A program made the translations under genes and the position numbers. Below are positions 1 to 11,200 of a stretch of DNA of 64,000 nt, piece by piece (within the stretch, counting starts at the first letter, position 1; each line of letters begins with the position of its first letter). A model generated the notes under the pieces. That model was not told the DNA's origin and made no database searches. It was given only the letters and a program-made list of their open reading frames with translations. Source of the DNA: Atriophallophorus winterbourni (Eukaryota; Platyhelminthes; Trematoda; Plagiorchiida; Microphallidae); NCBI GenBank assembly GCA_013407085.1, contig JACCGJ010001889.1, forward strand, positions 1 through 64,000, read 5' to 3'.

Positions 1-616
1 CGAAGTTCGTGACTTAGGTATATAAGTTTCAGGGGACTTTAAATGGGCTGATCAATGCGCAGCTGCTGCACAACGCGCTAGGAGAGAGCTTTTTCGCCTT
101 CGATCAGTTTTATCCTGCAGGTCCCCAGAGGTTTTCATACCATTATACAAAGCGGTCGTCAGACCACATCTCGAGTATTGCGTTCAAGCATGGTCACCTT
201 ATTTGGAAAAGGATATTGCCAAGCTGGAAAGTGTTCAACGTTTAGCTACTCGTATGATTGTTGGGCAATCGGGTAGGTCGTATCAGGAACGATTGCTGAG
301 TCTAGAGCTCTTCTCACTAAAAAGGAGGAGGCTACGTGGGGACCTGATTGAAACCTTCAAAATCATGTCAGGTTTCAGTACTATTCATCCCAGTGAATTG
401 TACGCTCTAGCGTCAAGTGTGGGTACTCGAGGCCACCCATTAAAACTTGCCAAGCGACATGTCAGGTCAAATGTTCGTAAGTTCTTCTTTAGTGAGAGGG
501 TAGTAAATTACTGGAATCGACTTCCTAAAGAAGTTGTTTGTTCTACTTCGGTAGAGGGTTTCAAAAATAGACTTGACTCTGTGTGGCCTTCATTATTTCC
601 TGATTTTTATTTGTAA
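1..616 (+). mobile_element. CR1-like LINE, C-terminal part of reverse transcriptase ORF2 (decayed)
   Basis: The window opens inside a non-LTR retrotransposon. The frame is open from position 26 (after a TAA at 23-25) to the TAA at 614-616. It carries the post-catalytic part of a CR1/jockey-type ORF2: the VRDLGI block followed by a stop, then SGDFKW, a VRPHLEYCVQAWSP block, and the usual terminal pattern ending VNYWNRLPKEVV..FKNRLD. The RT catalytic motif lies upstream, outside the window. The in-frame stop shows the copy is dead. The same family occurs on the minus strand at 62900-64000. Confidence 0.85.
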
Positions 617-850
617 GGGAATAGTTGGAATGATCCTCATGTTGTCTTTGGAACGCACTAATGCTTCTTCTCACCTATTGGTGAGGGGAGTTTTTCTGTT
701 GCATTCCAGATTACTCTCATACCAGAAGATATTTGTTAAGATATTGTTTGAAGTGGTGAACGCTCTTCTGTTGCATACCACCGGAAGAAATCTGGACGCT
801 CGATTGGCTCGTTAGCCACATACAGTCCTGTGCAAACTGAAGTGAACTGA
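617..850 (+). repeat. 3' tail of the CR1-like element
   Basis: Non-coding tail directly following the ORF2 stop. Closely related sequence recurs on the minus strand at 61930-62075, 62470-62560 and 63724-63950. The tail ends in short TGAAC-type repeats (around 836-850), as expected of CR1-clade 3' termini. Confidence 0.7.
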
Positions 851-884
851 ACATTTAATTCAAATAATTTAGAAATTTATTTTA

Positions 885-1280
885 TTATGAGCCAGAATGC
901 ATGAAATTAAACTCATGAGTGTGCGCCTCCTGGAGATTGATATTTAGGGCTTGAAATTGTATTTTCCGTAGAAATTTTGTATGTTCGCTCAATCGATATG
1001 CAATACATACATGAACAAAGACAAGCACCTCATTGCCAAATTTTCTCATCTGTGTCAGGTATTGTATATCCTCTATCGAGGTTGCTTCAGGAGTTAAGAC
1101 AAGGTCAAGGGTTAAAGGTTGGTCAAGACCCCTTTTTGCGATTATGCTGGTCAACGTTGTTGTGTAATGAAGCAATTTCGATAAATTGCTCAGATTTATG
1201 TTCAAACGCAGGCAGGGAGTGTTCGCTTGTTGAAACGAGATGCAGAAGCTTAAAATCGCTCGTGATCACCTATTGAGTAT
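885..1280 (-). mobile_element. LINE endonuclease fragment (CR1-like, decayed)
   Basis: The minus strand encodes a stretch containing LTLDLVLTPEATSIEDIQYL, which aligns by eye with the C-terminal part of the EEP endonuclease at 4200-4330 (STLDLVLSSHETDIYGIKYL). The usual LGKSDH block is degraded (RKFGNE). It is an isolated fragment with no RT beside it. Confidence 0.55.
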
Positions 1281-2659
1281 TTTGACAGCCAGTTATTTAT
1301 TGTAAGGCATTTCATAGATTATCATTAAATGAGCTTACGGCTGATGGCAAGCGGTAAATGATGCTGATGTTACATTAATCTCCATTGACTAGGTTTACTA
1401 AACACACATTGTATCAGGAAGGACAAAGTCAGGATTACCGATTACATTAAACTGCGTTAAACGTTCATGAAATAGAGCGCAACTCTACTGCCGGATCTTT
1501 GACGATCATGACGGAGTAGTAAGATTTTCGGAATCGAGAGCTCAGCATCAGTCATGTAAGGCAGGAACCAGGTCTCTGTAACTGCAACCAAATAGGATGA
1601 AACTCTGAAACAACGCTCACATAGTTCACCTTATATGTATGGTAAGCATTGAGCATTCGTGTATATGCACTTAATTGTATTTTTGCTACACAATGTTGGA
1701 TCGTGTTGCGATGACTCGGACCTTCACGTTTTTAAAGTAACATGTTGATTGTCAGTAACAAGATTTTAATAAAACTGCGACGGCTTTGGTTATCTGTGTG
1801 TTAGGGATTAAACAATTTTGGGCACGGAGAGTCTTACGTCTGACGGAATTTTAGCTCGGTAAGATTTCCAGTTGATATTTATAGAGACAGCCATCTCGGT
1901 TGTTAGGAAAGTGGTTTTCAGGGGACTGGGCCCATCACATTTTTAATTACAGTATCTAGTTATTCTAAATGTGTCCACATTAATTGAATCACGAGATACA
2001 ATGGCATCGGCAATGTATAACCATGGCTTTAAATAATCTTCCTTTGATTTCGAAGGTGGTGCGGTATCAAATTCTTCGAGGACATCTGAGTATATTACAC
2101 TACGTGAAGTAGATTGATCTCGACAGGTGGATTGACCTTATTTCCCCACCACGGTATATCGGCTTGGGCTCGTCTGTTCAAACCGGGACAAGAAATTAGT
2201 AGATACGCATTGAGAATGAGTTTATTCTTGTCAGATTTAGTTCGCAACGTCACTTTGAATATGCGCGGCTGGTTAACGTGTGGTTAGGATCATGGTAAGC
2301 ATGGTTCAATAGGTTTACCATATTTACACTTGGATAAGCAGTCACCACACTCAGTTTTTGGCGTACTTATATAATCGATTTTGCCGACTTAGCGGCATTT
2401 ATTTCTGGTTGAAATATTTTTGCAATATTATTTAATAAAATTGGTTTAGGCGTTTGCAAAAGATTTCGACAACAATTTTTCAAAATTTCTTTTCCCGTTT
2501 GCAGCTTTGCATCATGGGAAAGAATTGCGGATGAATCGTTAGGCTTAAACTACGTATGTAAAAAACGCCAAGGAAATCAACGTTGTTAATAAAACAAACT
2601 ATCTGAGTTAAGGCTTAATCAAAGTTGGTATGTACTCCACCTAAAACATTTAACTACTT
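1281..2659. other. Intergenic, nothing recognised
   Basis: No ORF of note, RNA gene or repeat family was recognised. The sequence is AT-rich. The final bases belong to the LINE ORF1 region interrupted at 2675. Confidence 0.4.
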
Positions 2660-2674
2660 GTGATCTCCTCATCC

Positions 2675-3041
2675 AACTCCGCCAAGGACGGTCCCAAGCC
2701 CGTCTGAGAAAGGAGGAGGGTTGGGCTTAGGGCTAGCAACCATATTCCGTAAAACCAACATTGCTACGGAAACGAAGACAACTGATCCGTGGCTCGGTCA
2801 TGTATGCAGGATGGATCCCAGTTCGCATACGAAGGTAGCCATTCACTGACGTCCGCAAGGTAAACGAAAATGGGACGGCCCAAGGAAACTTGGCGCAGAA
2901 CGTTGGAACGCGAACTACATGCACAAGGATTCACGGTGCCGACGGCAACGGAAGCAGCGACGGACCGGAACCACTGGCGTGAAGTTGTCTTCGCCTCATG
3001 TGCCACCCGGCACGGAGAGGGCTGAGTAAGTGAGTGAGTGA
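2675..3041 (+). mobile_element. Short RTE-like retroelement (5'-truncated or SINE-like) with target site duplication
   Basis: The right half encodes the very end of an RTE-type ORF2: an ETWRRT block, then DRNHWREVVFASCATRHGEG and a stop at about 3021-3024, followed by a GTGA microsatellite. RTE elements typically end in short tandem repeats. The left part (2675-2760) is a non-coding leader. The insert is bracketed by identical 15-bp copies of GTGATCTCCTCATCC at 2660-2674 and 3042-3056. It interrupts a CR1-like LINE. Confidence 0.8.
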
Positions 3042-3056
3042 GTGATCTCCTCATCC

Positions 3057-3460
3057 TAAATAGGAAAGAGCCGCTGATTCGCGAAAGCAAATCCCGGCGC
3101 CAAATGGACCGTTCCAGGGTTCAAGACATTTTGCGCAAGGAAGGGCTAATCAACTGCCAGGTAAAAAGGGTCCATCGTGTAGGCCAGTGGAATCTAACTG
3201 TAAGTGGCGCTCGTCCGATCTTGGTAGAATTTATGAACCAGCAGGACAGGGATACGCTTCTTTTGAAAAGTGCTTACCTTAAGCGCTACACAAATGGGCG
3301 TTTTAAAGTTGTCCAGGATAAGGGGCCTCAACCACATTTTCATAAAGAGCGTTCAAAAGCGCTTATGAAAACTCCCATAAAAGGGATCAACCTTAGCCAC
3401 CGTAAAATGTTCAAGTCATCTGCGGTAGTTGTCATTGAAGATGTACTCCAAAATGGCTAG
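3057..3460 (+). mobile_element. CR1-like LINE ORF1 remnant
   Basis: An open frame (available from 3038) reads through basic, nucleic-acid-binding-like sequence (KRVHRVGQWNLTVSGARPILVEF, then YTNGRFKVVQDKG) and stops at 3460. Its place immediately 5' of an EEP endonuclease in the same orientation suggests it is ORF1 of the same LINE. No zinc-knuckle motif is visible. The 5' part is separated by the insertion at 2675-3041. Confidence 0.55.
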
Positions 3461-3639
3461 CCAGTAGAATACGAGCGCATGAAAAACTTGCTTTTCAGTA
3501 AGCTTCTGAACGGAGAAAATCTATGTACAACTGCTATTAGGCCGGTGCAAGCTCTTTTGCAAGGACAGTCTAGCAACTTATCAACTTCTCCGGTTTCAAA
3601 AAACGGGGTATCACCGACGGTGCTCCCACCCCGAGTAAA

Positions 3640-4427
3640 GTTAGTTTAAAATGTGCGCAGAATAGAAATACCCGTGTACTGTACACAAATGCTTGCAGTA
3701 TACTTAATAAATGGGGTGAGCTGCAGCTCGCTACACTGGAAAACCAGGTCGACATAATTGTCATCTTCGAATCATGGTTGAAACCAGATGATCATGTTCC
3801 GTCATTTGTATCAACTAAGTATGCGATCTATCGTCAGGATAGGGATACTGGTGCTACGGGACGGGAGTGGCAATTATGATAAACGAAGATCTCCCCCACA
3901 GTGAGACATCGATAAAGGTCGCTTCTCACTCAATACAACTAACATCGGTATTTCTTACTGTCGCTAGGAGAAGACTGGCACTTGCATGTGCTCATAGAAG
4001 CCCGACTGCTTCATCATTAGACGACCAATTACTGATGGACACATTGGACGTACTAAAAGGGCAATGCAACGCATTACTAATTGTCGGAGACTTCAATCAT
4101 TCATTCATTGATTGGCGTACTGAAGTTTCTTCACCAGAGTCAGTTGAGTCGCAATATCTAGACTGGTTTCATGTCGGGGCCTTTTATCAACATGTCAGGG
4201 AACATACTAGGTTTAGGACAGGACATACTCCGTCAACTTTAGATTTGGTTCTATCGTCTCATGAAACAGATATTTATGGAATAAAATACCTTTCGCCACT
4301 AGGCAAGAGCGACCACGCTGTAATTCTTCTTGACTGGACTTTAGTGCATCCTAGTCCCCAAGTAAAGATGTCCCGCTACTTTGGTCGAATGGTCATTGTG
4401 CCAATTAAGTTAGGAATGAGTCAGTGA
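3640..4427 (+). mobile_element. CR1-like LINE EEP endonuclease domain (frameshifted)
   Basis: The first segment (about 3645-3870) has the typical start of a CR1 endonuclease: YTNACSILNKWGELQ, then VDIIVIFESWLKPDD. After a frameshift near 3865 the frame continues with the catalytic GDFNHSFIDW, TLDLVLSS and GKSDHAVILLDW blocks. ORF2 then stops at 4425-4427 with no RT, so the copy is truncated. Confidence 0.85.
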
Positions 4428-5228
4428 TCTTGATGATGCAGTTGTTTATCGATCGAAAGCTAACAGTGAAGTCAATGTGTTCGTTCGAATTTGCTCGATC
4501 CAAGCGGTAAAAACGAACGTGTTTACATCAGACGGAGTAGTGAACTATCACTCGATTCAAAATGATGTGATCATTTCAAAATCATTCGAAGAGAAACGAT
4601 AATCTCAATCGTCATGGATATTGCACTCGTAGGTAAATTTGGGTAAAATCTTGAAAAATTGGATTTTCAAAGATTTATCATGCTGGAAGTTGAAACGGGT
4701 ATTTTCCGAAGAAGCAAATTGGCACGAGTTCAATGATATGTGAGCCGTTCATTCCAGGCAAACGAATAAGTTAAAAACTCTGAAACTATGAGAGTAGGAG
4801 TTTATGCGTCCGCACAGCGAGTTTTAATTGAACCAAAGTTAACAGCGTTGGGAGCACAAAGTTCTATTTGAATGCATTGATCATATACATTGTCGATTTT
4901 TTCTAGGCAATTTATTGCGAATTTTATGAAAATGAATTTTTCACCTGAACACATATTATCACTTATTAAATTTACATCATTTTCTAATTTCAGCTTGTTT
5001 AAATACCTTCATGAATTTGCTTTCAGCAGATTTCCTTTATGGGCTCTCACAGATTTATGTTGTGATATGTTTTTTGTATCACTTTCTTACATAATTTTCT
5101 TTGAAGTCTCGATGTAGACATTGAAATAAAAAAAATTAAAAAAGGTTTTATTGCATCAACATTTTATTAGCTTGAATATTCTTGAAGGGCAAACATTTTT
5201 AAATTTTATTTGACTCTTCATATCACTG
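4428..5228. other. Region upstream of the kinase gene
   Basis: No coding region or repeat family was recognised. It ends at the kinase start codon. An in-frame stop at 5211-5213 lies just before it. No convincing TATA box or initiator could be assigned. Confidence 0.4.
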
Positions 5229-8200
5229 ATGGTCTCTGTTGAGCGTGCGCACTTAAATTCAGTTTTCGCGGCTAGTGAAATCGATAATGATAAAAAATGT
5301 TCTGTTAACTTTAATGATTGCTACGAGTTATTACCAGAAATCGGAAGGTAAGTGTGCGCTCCATATAATCAGGCATATAGGGGTCGTTTTGCAAAAGTTT
5401 GCCAAATACGAAATTTAACCACTAATGAAGTATTTGCCGCAAAAATCATCAGACGATTCAGAAACGGAAAAGACACTCTCGGAAATGTTCTGCGAGAGTT
5501 GCAAGTAATAGAATTGGGTACACGTTCGGAACATATCGTAAACATGCATCATTATTTCCTTCGTGAAAAAGATATTGTTATCGTGATGGAACAGTTAGTT
5601 TGTATATTACTAAAAATCCACAGTGCTTCTGGTGGAGACCTTTACAACTTAATTCAGTTTGCAAACGTCAAACTCTCCCATATTTCCGTGAAGGTTGTGC
5701 TGAGACAAATATTACAAGCCCTGAGCTTTTTGCATCGACATAAATTTGTCCATCTTGACATTAAGGTAATGTTGTATATTCCTACACTTTTTTCTGTATA
5801 ATCTCGTGTTTGCGTTGCGTCCACTTTATACTTAACGTTGTGTATCGGCATATCCGTTAACGCAGAAATCACTTTTCCTCATTATTGTTCGTCAAGTTTA
5901 GGTTTATGACCCATCAAAAAATAATATCAGTGGAATTGTGATGATGCACTCTTTCCATTGATGTCGATTCATTGCCATCTTTACCGATGTGTCGTGCCAA
6001 ACACTCCTTTTGCACATCAGGCAAGCGCGCTCGTCCGACCTTCACGAAATCAGAAGTGAGCCTTTTCTAGCCACTTCCAAGTTAGTGGCTGACCACTAGC
6101 CAGTTTTATCCAGTCTGTACCAACTGACTCATAGAGCGCTCGGCTCGGTAACCGTTCAGGTTTCATGCACAGGACGTGCCCCAACCAGCGGAGATCACGT
6201 AGTTTAATGGCTGTCTGCCGTGGTGTTGCAACCGAAAGTGAGTATTCCTTCCCAAGCAACGTTGGTCGAAGCAATACTGTCCTTACCGGGTGGAATATTT
6301 TCTTCCTTTCTAATCACTTAGCTTCCAGAAGCACTTAAGTTTAGTATCTCAGCCCACGTGCGGTCTCTGACTGTGCGGCACTTTGCCTGGTTCAGGCCTG
6401 TGCTTTCATACCATAACAAATGTTTGTCTGCCTTAGCAATTTTGGAAGTGATTTCCTTCTCTATCCGACTTCCAGCAACCACCAGACTTCCTCGTGCATT
6501 ATGCTGCTCAACATGATCGAGAACAAGATCATTTATAACGAAATGTGGTAGTTCGCCTGACCAGTCCTGAAGGGCCACTTTACATTTGCTTGGCTAAAAG
6601 AATAGCCCATACTTAGATGCCTCCATTGCCATCATATCCAAGGCTTGTTGGATAAATGTTGGATCTTCGCCCAGTAAGGCAATATCATCAGCATAATCCA
6701 AGTCCATGACATACCTTCCTGAAAGGAGCTCAACGCCACCCGTGGAGAAACCACTAAGAGTACTCCGGAGGACGTCCTCGGTGGCAAAGTTGAACAAGTA
6801 CGGGGTGATTGGACAGCCTTCTTTTACATCCGCAGTAGTGTTGAAAGACTATCGTACGAACTTATCCTCCCTATCGAGTAAGCGTATAAATTCTTTAGGA
6901 TAGCGACGTACTTTAATGGGATATCATTGCGAGGTAAGCAGTTCCGTGGGCGGATCTGTTAAAGTTGGTTCTAATATCCAGAAACACCATGGTTGGTCGA
7001 GGATACACGTGTCGGTCTTCTAGCAACTGACGCAGAACATGTATCTGGTCTACACATCTGCGCCCTGGCCGAAATCCAGTTTGCTCTTCGCGAAAATTGC
7101 CTTCGAATCGGGGCAGGTCTACGAACTAGGATGGCGATCAATATCTAATCTATCACTAGAATAAGCGAAATTCCGCAATAGTTGCGACATTCGATCGGTA
7201 GTCATTTTTTGGATTGGTATTATCAGCTATTCACCTCATGAGGCAAACCATTGAGCACATCTCGTGGAATTCTGCTATGACTGTCTCGCCTCCTTTAAAA
7301 AATATCGGGTGGAGCTCGTCGTGGCCCGGCGCCTTGTGTCGCTTTTGTGATTGGATCTCTTCTTATTTTTTCGTCACTGGGCGGGGCTAGCGATAGTGAC
7401 CATTGCAATGGAGATTGAGGGATGTTAACAATGTCTGAAAAAGGGTGCTGACTAAAATATTCTTCATCTTTCTAAATACACACGAAAGCTCGTTTTGCGC
7501 GAGCCATCAACCTCGCTGATGGTTTCACCCAGGCCTTGCGACTTAGGGCCTCAGACACTAATCACGTGGCAAAGATTTCGCATGTTGCCCATAGCGACGC
7601 TCTTTCCATCTTCGAGACGCGTTCATTCCACCTAATCACGGTCACGCCTCAGACTATCTTTCGTTAGGAGTCTAAGACACTTCAGATCGTCTTCATACTC
7701 TAAACCACTCGGTAAGGCATGGCGCTGTTCGAGTAGCATGTGGGACTCAGCAGAGATCCAGCGGTGTGACGGTTGACACGAGACTTTGCAGCATTCTTAA
7801 GCAGAGTTGTAGATTGCTTGCTTAAAGTAGTTCCAATGACGATCCAGCTCGACCGACCGATTTTTTGAAATTGATAGAGTATCCAAAAATCTGGCTTTTA
7901 CTTCTGATAGCGATAAATCGTTTTGCCTAGTTTAAGACGCTTTGGTTTGTGTTTTCCTTCGAACTGAAGGTTGATTGTCGGTAGGTAACATATGTCGATA
8001 CCTAGGGTCTCTAGCGATCAGTCAAGTCCAGACTTCTGGTTGTTGCAGGGTACGGACATTCAACGATGCAAGTGGCACGCGGTCGGAAGAGCGTTGGAAA
8101 TTGACACCTGTGTGTGAACAGTTGGCTGTGGCGGTATGCATTCAGCATTGATGATCCAAAATGCATCAGGGAGAGAGGGTGGGGGATGACGTGTGCTTGC

Positions 8201-11200
8201 GAAGTAGATTCCTAAGAGTAGCTTTCGAAAATATTGTTCGTAGTGAATGTATTCGATATTATCATCATCGTTGAAGGTAGGTGTGATACTACCCGGTTGC
8301 TACACCAAGGAGATTTCGTTGAGGGGGTCCTACACCAAGTCTTTAGTGCGTTGACTTTACCCCTCATATCTGTGTAGGCCTGGGCAACCTAACAGTAACT
8401 TAGCCCACGTGCAGTGTCTGACTGTGCGGGACTTTGCCTGAATCAGGCTTGTGCTTTCATACCATTGTTCGTCACTATCACATGTTTTATTTGTCTCGCA
8501 TTTGAAATAAATATTTCGATATTTCATGCATTATTTTTTGAACAACGAAATTTTCATTACGCGTATATTTTTGTCCGCGATTAATTATCTTTTCTTTTCA
8601 CTCGTCTCATGTTCAATAACTCACTAGTGCATTGCATGATCTAAAGATTTTAGCAACCTCACAATTATGAATGCATTGCATTGCTAGAAAATACCGAATG
8701 CTTAAGTGGCACTGTCACACATTATGGCACAGGTTTGGTGCCAGAAAAATTGCTAAGCAACATAAACAAGGTAAGCAGGTAAGAAAAATAGGAAAAAGAT
8801 GGGCTTACGGAATATCCAAATGCGTTTGAAAGCGACTTTTTGTAGTGGTATTGTGCATGATAAGCAAATGCGTAAAAAGGTGGGCTTGTGGAATATCCAA
8901 ATGCGTTTAAAAGCGGCTCCTTGTAGTTGCATTGCACGTGATTTCTTGTTAGTTTTTGTTCGTTTTCATAAAATACGATTCCATGTTATAGAATTAAAGG
9001 TTCAAACATACTTAACTAAATCTGCACCATACATGCAACTTAACTATCTATAAGCTGAAGGTGAGACTTGAGAAGCTGTGTATTTTGTAGAAAATTGAGC
9101 ATCCATTGTGATTTAATGAAATTGTCATTCAAGTTGGTTTTTCGAACTAGTAGATGAACGCCATCACTGAAGCTTCTCTGTTCCTTTACCTTTTAACAAG
9201 CTTTCTACGTTACCTCTTTCGAAGCTTTCTTTGAGGAGATGCCTTAAACCAGAACGCCCTTGAACACGATTCTGAATGACGACCATAAACCGCTACCTCA
9301 TTGAAGGGGACATGCCTCCTAAATGCGGTCACTTGAATTGCTATTTTCTCCATGTTGCATCGTTTTCTTTTTACGTCATTTTGATTTATTCTAATACCAT
9401 GCTGAATTGCCTATGTACTTTGGTTGAAACCTTTATAACGCAATACACTCTTAAGCGACTCCTTCATTTGATTGTTTACTCAGTAAAAAAATAATGTCCG
9501 TGTTAAATGCCCAGAAATTCATGTTACTTACGGTCTTATAACTTCCTCGCAAATTGGTTTCCATTTAATATACTCGTTTTTCTTAGTATTTTTATCTTCC
9601 TAAAGCATCGCAAAAAATTTGAAAGATTCTATATGAATCTGTACAATACTGATTATCGTAATATTGACAATTTCTCGCGTTATATTTTCATCTTGAGTAT
9701 GCTTTAAAATACTTACTTTGCTTACTTTTGTGCGACCATCTCCTCCTGGAAAAAGAGTCGGCTTCAAATAAAGTTCTTCGGAATTTGGGTACAAGGCGGC
9801 GTCCCCAGCACCACTCGGCGTTTGTTCGAGTCAGCTTCACTAGCCTTTGCACAACCAAGTGCAAGGCAGCAGGGAGTTGCCAGAAAGAGGTGGTCTACCA
9901 GACTCTGTTCCAGGTTTTTCCTCGGTGTTTTCTCCCGAAGCCTTTCCCGCGATCGGGTATCCCGCAAGGCAACGGAGGTTGAAAATCTGGGTTTTCCTTC
10001 CCTTAGATGAAATGCCCTCCCAGGCTAACGAGCTCGATCTGCCCGAAGCAAACTGGTTTTCAGGCGCCCGTCACTCGCCTTCGCCCCATCTCCTGTTGGT
10101 AGAAGCAGTTCCGCCGGGCTCGGGGAGCCACTCGTGTAGACCAGAAGCTGGACTTGGTTGTCAGAGGCTATTTGAGACGCGTGCCATATGGGAGCATTTT
10201 ATAAACAGTAGGAGCTTATCCCCACTGCCACCCCCGGCTATGACAACCTTTGGAACTTGAACTACTTGAAATTCGAAATAATGATCTGACATTTTTTCAT
10301 TTAGCGTTAACCAACCCGTCTGCAACTCGTACGCATTGTGCTATAGTGGGTTTATGTTCATTTAAAACGTCTGCTTAGTAATCATCACTGAGCAAGTTCA
10401 GTCTAAATAATATTTAACAATGTCTATATTTTTCTCTTTTATTATCCTTAAAGATTTTGTCTTGTGTATTACCAGCCTGACAACGTTCTGCTTAGACGTC
10501 CCTATCCCGAACTCAACGTAGCGCTGTGCGATTTCGGTCTTGCAAAAAACCTAGAGGATGAGACCATTGTGCGAGATTTGGTCGGAACCCCGGATTATGC
10601 TGGTATGATTTTATTTTATTTTTGTATATCAGCGCCGCTGCTGTTTTGCATTCATTCTTTCCATATTTCACAGTTTAGTGATTTATTTTAAGGTATTTTA
10701 TTTTTAGAAGTGATCAGTTTAATATTTTTCTATCTAGGTAGATTAAGTTATACTTTTGTGCAACTATCTCCTCCTGGATGATGAGTCGGCTTCAATAAAG
10801 CGTCTTGGGAATTTGGGTACAAGGCGGCGTCCCCAGCACCACTCGGCGTTTGTTCGATCCAACTTCTCTAGCCTTTGAACACCAACTGCGACCTGCAAGG
10901 CAGCAGGGAGTTGTCAGAAAGAGGTGGTGTGCACCAACTAACCGTCTACGAGACTCTGCACCTAGTGTTTCCTCAGGGTTTCTCCCGAAGCTTTTCTAGC
11001 AATCGGTTATCCCTCAAACCAGCGGAGGTTTAAAATCAGGGTTTTCCTTCCCTTAGATGAAATGCCCTCCCAGGTTAACGAGCTCCATCTACCCGATGCA
11101 AACTGCTCCCATATGGCGCGCGTCTCAAATAGCCTCTGACAACCAAGTCCAGCTTCTGGCCTACACGAGTGGCTCCCCGAGCCCGGTGGAACTGCTTCTA

